Assembly (NCBI RefSeq): GCF_001514115.1
Contig: NZ_KQ948473.1
Location: forward strand, 96,234 to 160,233
DNA: 64,000 bases
Source: Streptomyces olivochromogenes
Lineage (GTDB): Bacteria > Actinomycetota > Actinomycetes > Streptomycetales > Streptomycetaceae
Direction of reading: 5' to 3'
Each line of letters starts with the position of its first letter. Position 1 is the first letter of the stretch. Below the pieces are notes generated by a model. It was not told the origin of the DNA. It saw only the letters and a list, made by a program, of their open reading frames with translations, and did not search any database. The position numbers and the translations under genes were made by a program. Below are positions 23,157 to 29,898 of the stretch, one piece after another.

Positions 23157-24848
23157 CTACCCGGCCGGCAGCAACTTCTCGCGCCCGCGCGCCCGGTACT
23201 CGGCCAGCAGCCCCTCGATGTCCGGCTCGCGCAGCCTGCGGTACGCGGACTCCCCCGGTGGCCGCCACCACACCGGGTCGGCGCAGCGGAAGCCCTCGCG
23301 GCGCAGCCCCACCCGGTGGATCTTGTTGGTGGCGGTGACCGGCATCCGCGTCACGATCCGGACGAAGCGGGGTGCCATCTTGGTCCCCAGGTCGGGCTGG
23401 GCGAGGAGGAACTCCGCGAAGGCCGACGGGTCGAAACCGGCCCCCTCGCGCGGCGCGATCGCCGCCATCACCTGGTCCCCTGCCACCGGGTCGGGGACCG
23501 CGTACACCGCCACGGCGGCGGCGCCCTCGTGACGGGCGAGGATGTTCTCGATCATCGCGGCGGCGAGGTTCTCGCTGTCGACGCGCAGCCGGTCGTCCGC
23601 CCGCCCCGCGAAGTAGAGGAAGCCGTCGGTGTCGCGGTAGAAGAGGTCGCCGGTCCAGTACCAGCCTCCCCCACTCCCGGCTTCGCCCGAGCGGGGGGAC
23701 CCCCGTCGGCGGCGGTCGGCGTCCGCGGCGGGGTTGCGCCAGTACCCCTCGAAGGGGTTGGGCCCGCGGTTCACCAACTCCCCTATCGCCTCGTCCCCGT
23801 TGAGAAGCCTCCCGTCCTCGGCGAAGACGGCGGGCGGGCACTCGGCCGCCGTCTGCGGGTCGACCACCGCGAGGTCGTCGCGGGGTGCCGCCCGCCCGAT
23901 CGCGCCCGCCGGGGCGCCGGGTGTCCACTGGATGGCGGCGCCGCCCTCGGACGAGCCGTACCCCTCCACCAGCCGCACCCCGAAGCGCTCCTCGAAGGCG
24001 GCCGCGTCCACGGCCCCGGCCTCCGTCCCGAAGCCCATCCGCAGCGGGTTGTCGCGGTCGTCGCCGCGGGCGGGCGTGGCCAGCAGGTACTGCACCGCGC
24101 GGCCCACATAGGTGAAGTACGTCGCCCCGCAGGCCCGTACGTCCGCGAGGAACCCCGACGCCGAGAACCGCCGCCTCAGCGCGATCCCCGCGCCCGCCGC
24201 CAGGGCGGGCGCCCAGTCGGCGATCACCGCGTTGCCGTGGAACATCGGCATGCAGATGTAGTGCGTGTCGTCCGGGCGCACCCCGAACTGGTCGACGAGC
24301 GAGCGCCCGGCGGCGGCCAGCCGGCCCTGGGTGCAGATCGCGGCCTTGGGGGCGCCGGTCGAGCCGGAGGTGAAGTAGAGGAGGAGACGGGCGTCCGCCG
24401 ACACGGAGGGCGCCGCGTCCGGCTTCGCGCCCTCGTACGGCGTGAGGAGTTCCTCGTACGCCTCGGTGTCGGTGACCAGGACGCGTACGCCGGGCAGTTC
24501 GAGGCCGTCGAGGAGGGGCAGGTGGGTCCGCTCGGTGACCAGGACACGGCACTCGGTGTGCAGGATGTCGCGGGCCAGTTCGGGGCCGCGCCGGGTCGGG
24601 TTGATCCCGGCCACGGCGGCTCCGGAGAGGGCCGCCGCGCTCAGCCACAGCGGATATTCGGGGGTGTTGTCGAGCAGCACCCCGATGTGCGGTGCGGCGC
24701 CGGGCGGCAGGAGGTCGGCGAGGAGCGCCGCCCGCGCCGCCGCGCCCGCGGCCACCCGGTGGTGGCTCAGCACCCGCCCCTCGAACCACAGTCCCGGCCG
24801 GTGGTCGCCCCACCGTTCCTGCACGAGCTCCGCGACGGTACGCCTCAT
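23157..24848 (-). CDS. Acyl-CoA ligase (FadD-like AMP-forming)
   Basis: 563-residue ANL-family enzyme that activates a carboxylic acid as acyl-adenylate, then thioester. Seen: YFTSGSTGAPKAA, the aromatic/Gly pocket region GYGSSEGG, WYWTGDLFYRD, and the C-terminal lysine in PVTATNKIHRVGL. It is probably the starter-acid ligase feeding the KS, or trans-loading a carrier protein. A loop at about residues 380-397 contains an in-frame insertion (RGSPRSGEAGSGGG) encoded by a dispersed repeat. The start is ATG 24848; ATG 24857 is also possible. A TGACG/CGTCA palindrome lies just upstream. First gene of the cluster. Confidence 0.88.
   Translation of the reverse strand: MRRTVAELVQERWGDHRPGLWFEGRVLSHHRVAAGAAARAALLADLLPPGAAPHIGVLLDNTPEYPLWLSAAALSGAAVAGINPTRRGPELARDILHTECRVLVTERTHLPLLDGLELPGVRVLVTDTEAYEELLTPYEGAKPDAAPSVSADARLLLYFTSGSTGAPKAAICTQGRLAAAGRSLVDQFGVRPDDTHYICMPMFHGNAVIADWAPALAAGAGIALRRRFSASGFLADVRACGATYFTYVGRAVQYLLATPARGDDRDNPLRMGFGTEAGAVDAAAFEERFGVRLVEGYGSSEGGAAIQWTPGAPAGAIGRAAPRDDLAVVDPQTAAECPPAVFAEDGRLLNGDEAIGELVNRGPNPFEGYWRNPAADADRRRRGSPRSGEAGSGGGWYWTGDLFYRDTDGFLYFAGRADDRLRVDSENLAAAMIENILARHEGAAAVAVYAVPDPVAGDQVMAAIAPREGAGFDPSAFAEFLLAQPDLGTKMAPRFVRIVTRMPVTATNKIHRVGLRREGFRCADPVWWRPPGESAYRRLREPDIEGLLAEYRARGREKLLPAG
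23665..23704. repeat. Dispersed palindromic repeat inside the ligase gene
   Basis: About 40 bases rich in CCCCC/GGGGG with the core CCCGGCTTCGCCCGAGC. I recognise this as a kind of element usually seen between Streptomyces genes. Here it is in frame and adds a Gly/Ser/Arg loop to the ligase. Recognition is from memory, not from a search. Confidence 0.5.
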
Positions 24849-24873
24849 GGACCCCATGGGGGCGCACGATAAT

Positions 24874-24886
24874 TGACGTTCCGTCA
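24874..24886. promoter_or_regulatory. TGACG-n3-CGTCA palindrome upstream of ligase
   Basis: Perfect 5-bp arms with a 3-base spacer, 25 bases upstream of the ligase ATG and overlapping the stop codon of the DUF3592 gene. It has the look of a TetR-type operator for acyl-CoA metabolism genes, which is inference. No regulator gene is present in the cluster. Confidence 0.45.
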
Positions 24887-25378
24887 GAAGGGGAGGCCCG
24901 TGCCTTCGAAGTCGTCTCCGCCGGACGAGTCGTCCATCGAGAAGAACCCGTGGACGCCCACCATGAAGCCGATGCAGAAGAGGACGATCACCCCGCAGAA
25001 CACCAGGATGCCCACGGTTCCCGCCGCCAGCTTGCCCCGGCTCGGCGTGTGGGCCGTGGCCTTCTCCGGGCGCTCGGCGATGTAGTGGACGGTGACGATG
25101 TCGCCCTCGATGATCGTCGCCGGGCCGTTCTTCTCCTCGAAACGGACCGTGCGGCCGTCCCGCGCCCTGAACTCGTACACGTGGTGCAGGGTCGTGGACA
25201 CGGACGTGTCGCCCGCGCCACCGCTGGTCGTCGTGAAGGACCGCAGACAGCGTGCCTCGGCAGTCAGCCCGCTGCTCCAGGCCCGGTTCATCTCCAGCGA
25301 GCGGCGGATCACCGCGACCGCCATGAAGACGGCCACAGCCATGATCAGCCCTGGCACGGCATAGAAGAAGACGTCCAC
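24884..25378 (-). CDS. DUF3592 membrane protein
   Basis: 164 residues: an N-terminal membrane helix (FYAVPGLIMAVAVFMAVAVI), a soluble DUF3592 domain (HHVYEFRARDGRTVRFEEKNG, GDIVTVHYIAERPEKA) and a second helix (GTVGILVFCGVIVLFCIGF). The start is GTG 25378 with GGGGGA upstream. Function unknown. It lies on the same strand as, and only about 35 bases before, the ligase, so it marks the cluster border rather than clearly belonging to it. Confidence 0.8.
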   Translation of the reverse strand: MDVFFYAVPGLIMAVAVFMAVAVIRRSLEMNRAWSSGLTAEARCLRSFTTTSGGAGDTSVSTTLHHVYEFRARDGRTVRFEEKNGPATIIEGDIVTVHYIAERPEKATAHTPSRGKLAAGTVGILVFCGVIVLFCIGFMVGVHGFFSMDDSSGGDDFEGTGLPF

Positions 25379-25516
25379 GACATTCCCCCGTCGTCCGGTA
25401 CAGCTCCACGCACGCCGTCATGGTCATGTCGACGTGCGTGGAACCTACCCGTGGGGGGTGCGCGAGCTCCTCAAGAGAGGCTCAGAACATTTCCGGTCCG
25501 CACGCGCTCAGAACGT

Positions 25517-26170
25517 TCAGAACGTGACGTCCGCGCACGAGTAGAACGCGTTCGCGGTGTCGGCGATCGTCCACACGCCGAGGATGACGTGGTGACCGCT
25601 CAGCCCGGAGGGCAGCGTGCCGGTGTGGCTGAACGTGGACGGCGGGCGCTGCCCGTTGTACGGGACGGTCAGGAACGGGGTGGTGTTCAGGTCCGCCCTG
25701 GTCAGTGCGTGGTTCTGGTTCCAGCCGGCCTTGGTGACGAAGTACTTGAAGTCGGTCGTGGCGTGCACGGCCGTGAACTGCCAGCGGAAGGTGTAGCTCT
25801 GCCCGCCGGTGACCTTGGTCGTCGGCCAGGCCGCGCCCGAGGGCGTCTTGGGCTGGTCGAGCTGGCTGAAGTTGGTGTGGTTCGCCGAGCAGATCTGTCC
25901 GTCCGCGGGACCCGCCGCCGGGAAGCCCTTCGGGCCCTCGACGCTCTGCGGCTCCCACTGGATGTCACCGCAATTGGCAACACTGCCGCCGTTGGCGGCG
26001 CACAACTTCTGCCGGCTGAGGGGCTGGTCGGTGTAGCCGTGGGCGTCGGCTCCGCCGGTGGAGAGCACGAACGTGCCCGCCGTGGCGAGGCCCACGACAG
26101 CGGCGTACAGCTTGACTTTCCTGCTCGTACGGACCCCTGTCGCAGGGATCCTGGTCGTCCGTATGCGCAT
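25517..26170 (-). CDS. AA10 lytic polysaccharide monooxygenase
   Basis: 217 residues: an Arg-rich signal peptide ending ADA, then mature His44 (HGYTDQPLSRQKLC), which would be the copper-binding N-terminal histidine brace. The second brace His is in FTAVHATTDF. There is no additional carbohydrate-binding domain. Secreted copper enzyme expected to cleave chitin- or cellulose-like glycans oxidatively. In S. coelicolor an LPMO of this kind lies beside the cslA-glxA locus, as here, and is linked to apical glycan and wall remodelling; that is recalled knowledge. A chitin-type operator lies in its promoter. Confidence 0.93.
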   Translation of the reverse strand: MRIRTTRIPATGVRTSRKVKLYAAVVGLATAGTFVLSTGGADAHGYTDQPLSRQKLCAANGGSVANCGDIQWEPQSVEGPKGFPAAGPADGQICSANHTNFSQLDQPKTPSGAAWPTTKVTGGQSYTFRWQFTAVHATTDFKYFVTKAGWNQNHALTRADLNTTPFLTVPYNGQRPPSTFSHTGTLPSGLSGHHVILGVWTIADTANAFYSCADVTF

Positions 26171-26227
26171 GCTGCCGCTCCTGGAGGACGTGGGGGAGGT
26201 TCTCGTGAGCCGTGCGCGCGATTTTCA

Positions 26228-26278
26228 GGTCTAGACCAAGTCCCAGATTATTGCCACGACTTGAACATGTCCAGACCA
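26228..26278. promoter_or_regulatory. Chitin/DasR-type operator pair before the LPMO gene
   Basis: GGTCTAGACC (26228-26237) is a perfect 10-bp palindrome matching the core of the DasR responsive element and the chitinase promoter repeat. A second related copy, TGTCCAGACCA, lies at 26268-26278. Both are within 110 bases upstream of the LPMO start, where such pairs occur in chitinase promoters. Confidence 0.65.
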
Positions 26279-26324
26279 ATAACCAAGCTCTCGGCCCCCG
26301 TCACGGCCCCGCTGTCGGTCCGCG

Positions 26325-27485
26325 TCACGGCGAGGAGTCCCTGCGCCCCGTGTAGAACGCCACCGTCAGGTCCTTCACCAGCGCCTTGCGCTCGTAGTCG
26401 TCGAGCTCGACCAGCCCGCGCATGGTCAGCCGGGTCACCGTGTCCTCGACGGAGTCGACGACCGAGGTGAGCACGGTGTCGCGGTGCTGGGCGTCCAGGG
26501 TCGCGATCCGGCGGCGCTGCATCACGGCCGCGACCTCGGGGGCGTACTCGATCCGGGTCGGCTGCGCCGAGAACACCTCCAGGCCGACCGGCGCGGCGTC
26601 CGCGGCGATCATCCCGGTGAGTGCCTCGCCGACCGCGTCCGTGTTGCGCAGGGTGGCCACGTCCTTGATGACGGCGGGCGGCGCCTCGGCCGGCAGCTGC
26701 GAGAGCATCCGTGACATCGCCGCCTCCACGCACTCGCGCAGATACGTCTCGTGGTCCTCGACGCCGAGCACGGCCCGCGCGGTGTCCTTGACCCGCCACA
26801 CCACGAGCACCACCACCCGCAGCGCGACCCCGTTCGCGTCGACCACCGACATCGGCTCACTGCGCCAGTGCCGCAGCCGTACGTCGACCCGGCGCCGCAG
26901 CACCATCGGGTTGATCCACAACAGCCCGGTGCGCCGGACCGTGCCCCGGTAGCGGCCGAAGAGGCCGAGCACCCAGGCGCGCCCGGTCCGGCCGCGGGAG
27001 AGCCCGCCGAACCCGAACAGCCCGAGCGCGCCGGCCCCGGCGTACGCGGCCCACTGCGCGGGGCCGAGCCCTGCCCCCGCGTACCAGGGCAGCCCGATCG
27101 CCCTCCCCGCGCTGTGCGGCAGCACACCCGACCACCAAGTGGTGAGTACACATCCGGCCACCCCGCAGGCCCCGGCCAGCACACCCGCCACTCCGGGCAG
27201 CACCCATGCGGGGCGCTCCACCAGTTCGGGGTCGACCTCCGGCACCGGGCGCGGGGCCCGGCCCAGCACGGGGCGCCGGATCCGGGGCTGTTCGCCCGTG
27301 CCGCGCCGTCGCCCCACCACGGCGGGCGAGAGCGGCACGGGCACCGGCTCGGGGTCGTCACGGAAGAGCAGATGGACGGGGATCTCGGTGGTCGCCTCGT
27401 TGTGGATGAGCCGGGCGGACCGGGAGGCGCCGCCGCCCTCCGGCGTTCCCCCCGACTCCGGGGTGGGTGAAGTCGTCGTACTCAT
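26325..27485 (-). CDS. SPFH/band 7 domain membrane protein
   Basis: 386 residues: a disordered Gly/Pro-rich N-terminus, three hydrophobic segments (about 95-165), then a C-terminal SPFH domain (RYRGTVRRTGLLWINPM, VDVRLRHWRSEPMSVVDANGVAL). Family members scaffold membrane microdomains. The start is taken at MSTTTSP (27485) with GGAGG five bases upstream; an ATG at 27497 would add four residues. Cell position: membrane. The exact partner is unknown, but the gene sits in the cell-wall/apical glycan neighbourhood. Confidence 0.85.
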   Translation of the reverse strand: MSTTTSPTPESGGTPEGGGASRSARLIHNEATTEIPVHLLFRDDPEPVPVPLSPAVVGRRRGTGEQPRIRRPVLGRAPRPVPEVDPELVERPAWVLPGVAGVLAGACGVAGCVLTTWWSGVLPHSAGRAIGLPWYAGAGLGPAQWAAYAGAGALGLFGFGGLSRGRTGRAWVLGLFGRYRGTVRRTGLLWINPMVLRRRVDVRLRHWRSEPMSVVDANGVALRVVVLVVWRVKDTARAVLGVEDHETYLRECVEAAMSRMLSQLPAEAPPAVIKDVATLRNTDAVGEALTGMIAADAAPVGLEVFSAQPTRIEYAPEVAAVMQRRRIATLDAQHRDTVLTSVVDSVEDTVTRLTMRGLVELDDYERKALVKDLTVAFYTGRRDSSP

Positions 27486-27551
27486 AGCTGCCTCCATGCC
27501 TCCGCGCGTGGAAGGGTGATCCCGGCCGGGTGACGAGCCCTGGTGCGATTC

Positions 27552-27647
27552 CTGGTGCGAGCCGTAGTGCGTTGCCTGGTGCGAGCCTTGGTGCGTTGCC
27601 TGGTGCGAGCCTTGCTGTGCTGCCTGGTACGAGCCTTGGTGTGCTGC
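27552..27647. repeat. 24-bp tandem repeat, four units
   Basis: Unit CTGGTGCGAGCC plus TTGGTGCGTTGC, itself made of two related 12-mers, repeated at 27552, 27576, 27600 and 27624. Degenerate copies follow to about 27700. It lies between two minus-strand genes. Confidence 0.8.
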
Positions 27648-27710
27648 GTGACGGGTTGCCTGGTACGGGCCCGGATGCGAGCCGTGGTGCGAGCCCTGCC
27701 GCCCGGCCTT

Positions 27711-29114
27711 TCACGAGAAGAGCCGGCGCCAGGTCTCCGGCCCCGGCCAGCCGTCCGCCGCGCCGCCGCGCCAGCCCTGCGCGCGCTGGAACGCCTCGAC
27801 GCCCCGCCGGTCCGCCTCGCCCCAGCGCGGCCCCGGACCCGATGTGTAGTACGTGCCGAACCCCTTCTTCACGAGTTGCTCGCCGAGCCGGGTGACGAAC
27901 TCGTTGTCGGCGCCGGGGCGGAACAGCCCGCGCCCCGGATAGCCCGGCACGGAGGGGTCGGAGGGGCGGGAGGGGAGGGAAGGAACGGAGGGAACGGAGG
28001 GAACGGACGGGGCCGAGAATCCCTTCGTCCCCGGTCCGCCCACCACCGGGGTCCCCGGCACGGGCCTCCCCGCCGCCGGAGTGTCCCTGCCCTTCCTCCC
28101 CACCAGGTAGGACCAGGTCTGCGGCCCGGGCAGCCCGTCCGCGTCCGTGCCCCGCCAGCCCTGCGCCCGCTGGAACGCCTGGGTGGCCCGCCGGTCCGCG
28201 TCCGACCAGCTCGGTCCGGGTCCGGTCGAGTAGAAGCGGTCCGCGCCGCGTTCCACGAGGAGCCGGCCCAGCCGGGCGACATGGGGGTTGTCCGCGCCGG
28301 GGCCGAAGAAGGACCGGCCCGGGTAGCGGCTGCTCCCCGCCCCCGGCGCCAGGACGCCCGCGTCGCTCGTCTCCTCGGCCAGCCCCTTGTAGCGGTAGGG
28401 CACGTAGCGGTCCGAGTTGCTCCAGTAGGCGTACGGAGCGGACAGCCCGCGGGTGTGCGGGCGGGTCTGTTCATAGGCGAGGTAATAGGTGTGGGTGTAG
28501 TCCGACCAGCCGCCGAAAAGGACGACGTGCGAGCCCTTCTGCGGATCCGCCGAATTGTGGAACAGGAGCATGTCGCCGGGCTGCAACTGGTCGCGTGGAA
28601 TGCGTACGCCGAACGTGCCGAGGCTGCCCGTCCATTCGTTTCCCGGCAGGTTCCAGGCCATCGAGACGAAGCCCGAGCAGTCCTGCCGGTATCCGTCCGG
28701 CCAGTACTCGGTCTTGCTGTACGGCACCCGCGAGGCGACCCACTTCTTGGCCCGGTTGATGATCTCCGCCCGGGTGGTCGCGGGGAGCTCGCCCCCCGCC
28801 CCGGGCTTCGCGGGCCCCGCCAGGCCCCCGCCCAGGCCGTGCAGCGGGGTCTGGTCGCCCTGCGGGGTCTCGGGCCCGTCACCTTTGGGGTCGCCCGGCC
28901 GGACGGGTCCGTGCGCGGCGGCCACGGCCGGCACCGGCTGGCCCGCGGCGAGGACGGTGCCCGCCGCCGCGGCCAGCAGCAGCGCGCCCCGCGCCGCCGG
29001 GTGTCCCACGGGCCCGGGTGGTGAGGACGGGGGCATGACGCGCCGCCAGTGCACGCATCCGGGGCAATCACAGTCGCTCACGGGATCGAATTCCTCGAAT
29101 ACCGGAGCCTCCAT
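27711..29114 (-). CDS. NlpC/P60 hydrolase with two peptidoglycan-binding-like repeats
   Basis: 467 residues. N-terminal FDPVSDCDCPGCVHW, then a hydrophobic stretch and linker. The catalytic NlpC/P60-like domain has Cys in YRQDCSGFVSMAW and His in KGSHVVLFGGW. Two C-terminal copies of a roughly 90-residue unit end in AFQRAQGWRGTDADGLPGPQTW and the related AFQRAQGWRGGAADGWPGPETW, as in putative peptidoglycan-binding domains. The start at MEAPVF (29114) has GAGGGG six bases upstream; longer starts are possible. It probably cuts or binds cell wall near the growing tip. The N-terminal helix is not a clean signal peptide. Confidence 0.85.
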   Translation of the reverse strand: MEAPVFEEFDPVSDCDCPGCVHWRRVMPPSSPPGPVGHPAARGALLLAAAAGTVLAAGQPVPAVAAAHGPVRPGDPKGDGPETPQGDQTPLHGLGGGLAGPAKPGAGGELPATTRAEIINRAKKWVASRVPYSKTEYWPDGYRQDCSGFVSMAWNLPGNEWTGSLGTFGVRIPRDQLQPGDMLLFHNSADPQKGSHVVLFGGWSDYTHTYYLAYEQTRPHTRGLSAPYAYWSNSDRYVPYRYKGLAEETSDAGVLAPGAGSSRYPGRSFFGPGADNPHVARLGRLLVERGADRFYSTGPGPSWSDADRRATQAFQRAQGWRGTDADGLPGPQTWSYLVGRKGRDTPAAGRPVPGTPVVGGPGTKGFSAPSVPSVPSVPSLPSRPSDPSVPGYPGRGLFRPGADNEFVTRLGEQLVKKGFGTYYTSGPGPRWGEADRRGVEAFQRAQGWRGGAADGWPGPETWRRLFS

Positions 29115-29320
29115 GAGATTCCCCTCACACCACAGGTCCATATCTCCGCACTTCTGCACAGTCGTCAGTTTCGCAACTGTCGCCTCTTGTCGCATGTTGA
29201 CGGTCCGAATGATGTACAGGGACCACTTCCGGCCGGTTCGGGACACCTCTCCGTTCACTTCACGGCACCCTCGCGGTCCGGAGCACCCTCCCCGGTCGGG
29301 TAGAGTTCTCGGGTCAGCAG

Positions 29321-29394
29321 GCGCCGCTAGCTCAGTTGGTTAGAGCAGCTGACTCTTAATCAGCGGGTCCGGGGTTCGAGTCCCTGGCGGCGCA
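29321..29394 (+). tRNA. tRNA-Lys (anticodon CTT), second copy
   Basis: Identical over 74 nt to the gene at 7279-7352, with the same GCGCCGC/GCGGCGC acceptor stem and CTCTTAA loop. TAGAGT at 29302-29307 is a possible -10. A strong terminator follows. Confidence 0.97.
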
Positions 29395-29400
29395 CCGACA

Positions 29401-29436
29401 CCGAAGGGCCCCTCACCGACGTGAGGGGCCCTTCGG
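29401..29436 (+). terminator. Terminator after second tRNA-Lys
   Basis: Perfect 16-bp inverted repeat, CCGAAGGGCCCCTCAC and GTGAGGGGCCCTTCGG, with loop CGAC. It resembles the hairpin after the first tRNA-Lys. Confidence 0.85.
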
Positions 29437-29898
29437 CTTGCGTGGGCGGGGCGGGCTCCCCGCGGGCTCCCCAGGAACGCAACCGGCGCAAAGAGGCGCA
29501 TAAGGGCGCATAGGGGCTGGGCATATGCGCCCGGCGTATGGGGTGGTGACCCCATCTTCGTACACGCGTCCCAATTAGCGCGTATGACCGGTTAACACCG
29601 CGTTTCGCGTCTTGCGATCATGATGAACGCCGTAGAACCCTGGGCTTCAAGGGACTGTCGATACCTGACAGTTGGGGGTATGGCCGGTTGCGTCCATGGG
29701 GGGTTGGGGGCCCCGTTCATGAACCGATGCCGAGGGGGGCATCATGCAACCGGAAGGTCGCATTTCTATGTCTCCCTTGTGTGGAGCATGTGGTGATGCC
29801 GACCTGCCAGCATGCGTCCGTGACGGTCAAGGGGGACTCGAACGGGCGACAAGAACCGACGAACACGCACCTGGACGTGCGTGCGGGGGGAATGACTC
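29437..29898 (+). other. Long non-coding leader of cslA
   Basis: About 460 bases without a convincing gene. The part from about 29560 is less GC-rich (AATTAGCGCGTATGACC, CGATCATGATGAACGCC) and probably holds the cslA promoter. G-rich runs near 29668-29712 could fold. No known riboswitch class is recognised. Confidence 0.4.

Noticed and set aside
27543..29024. 493-codon open frame on the plus strand
   Set aside because: Mirrors the NlpC/P60 gene and the 24-bp repeat; no ribosome site or protein-like content.
7279..29394. Integrative element using tRNA-Lys as attachment site
   Set aside because: No integrase, excisionase or replication genes; both tRNA copies are complete. Kept only as a comparative question.
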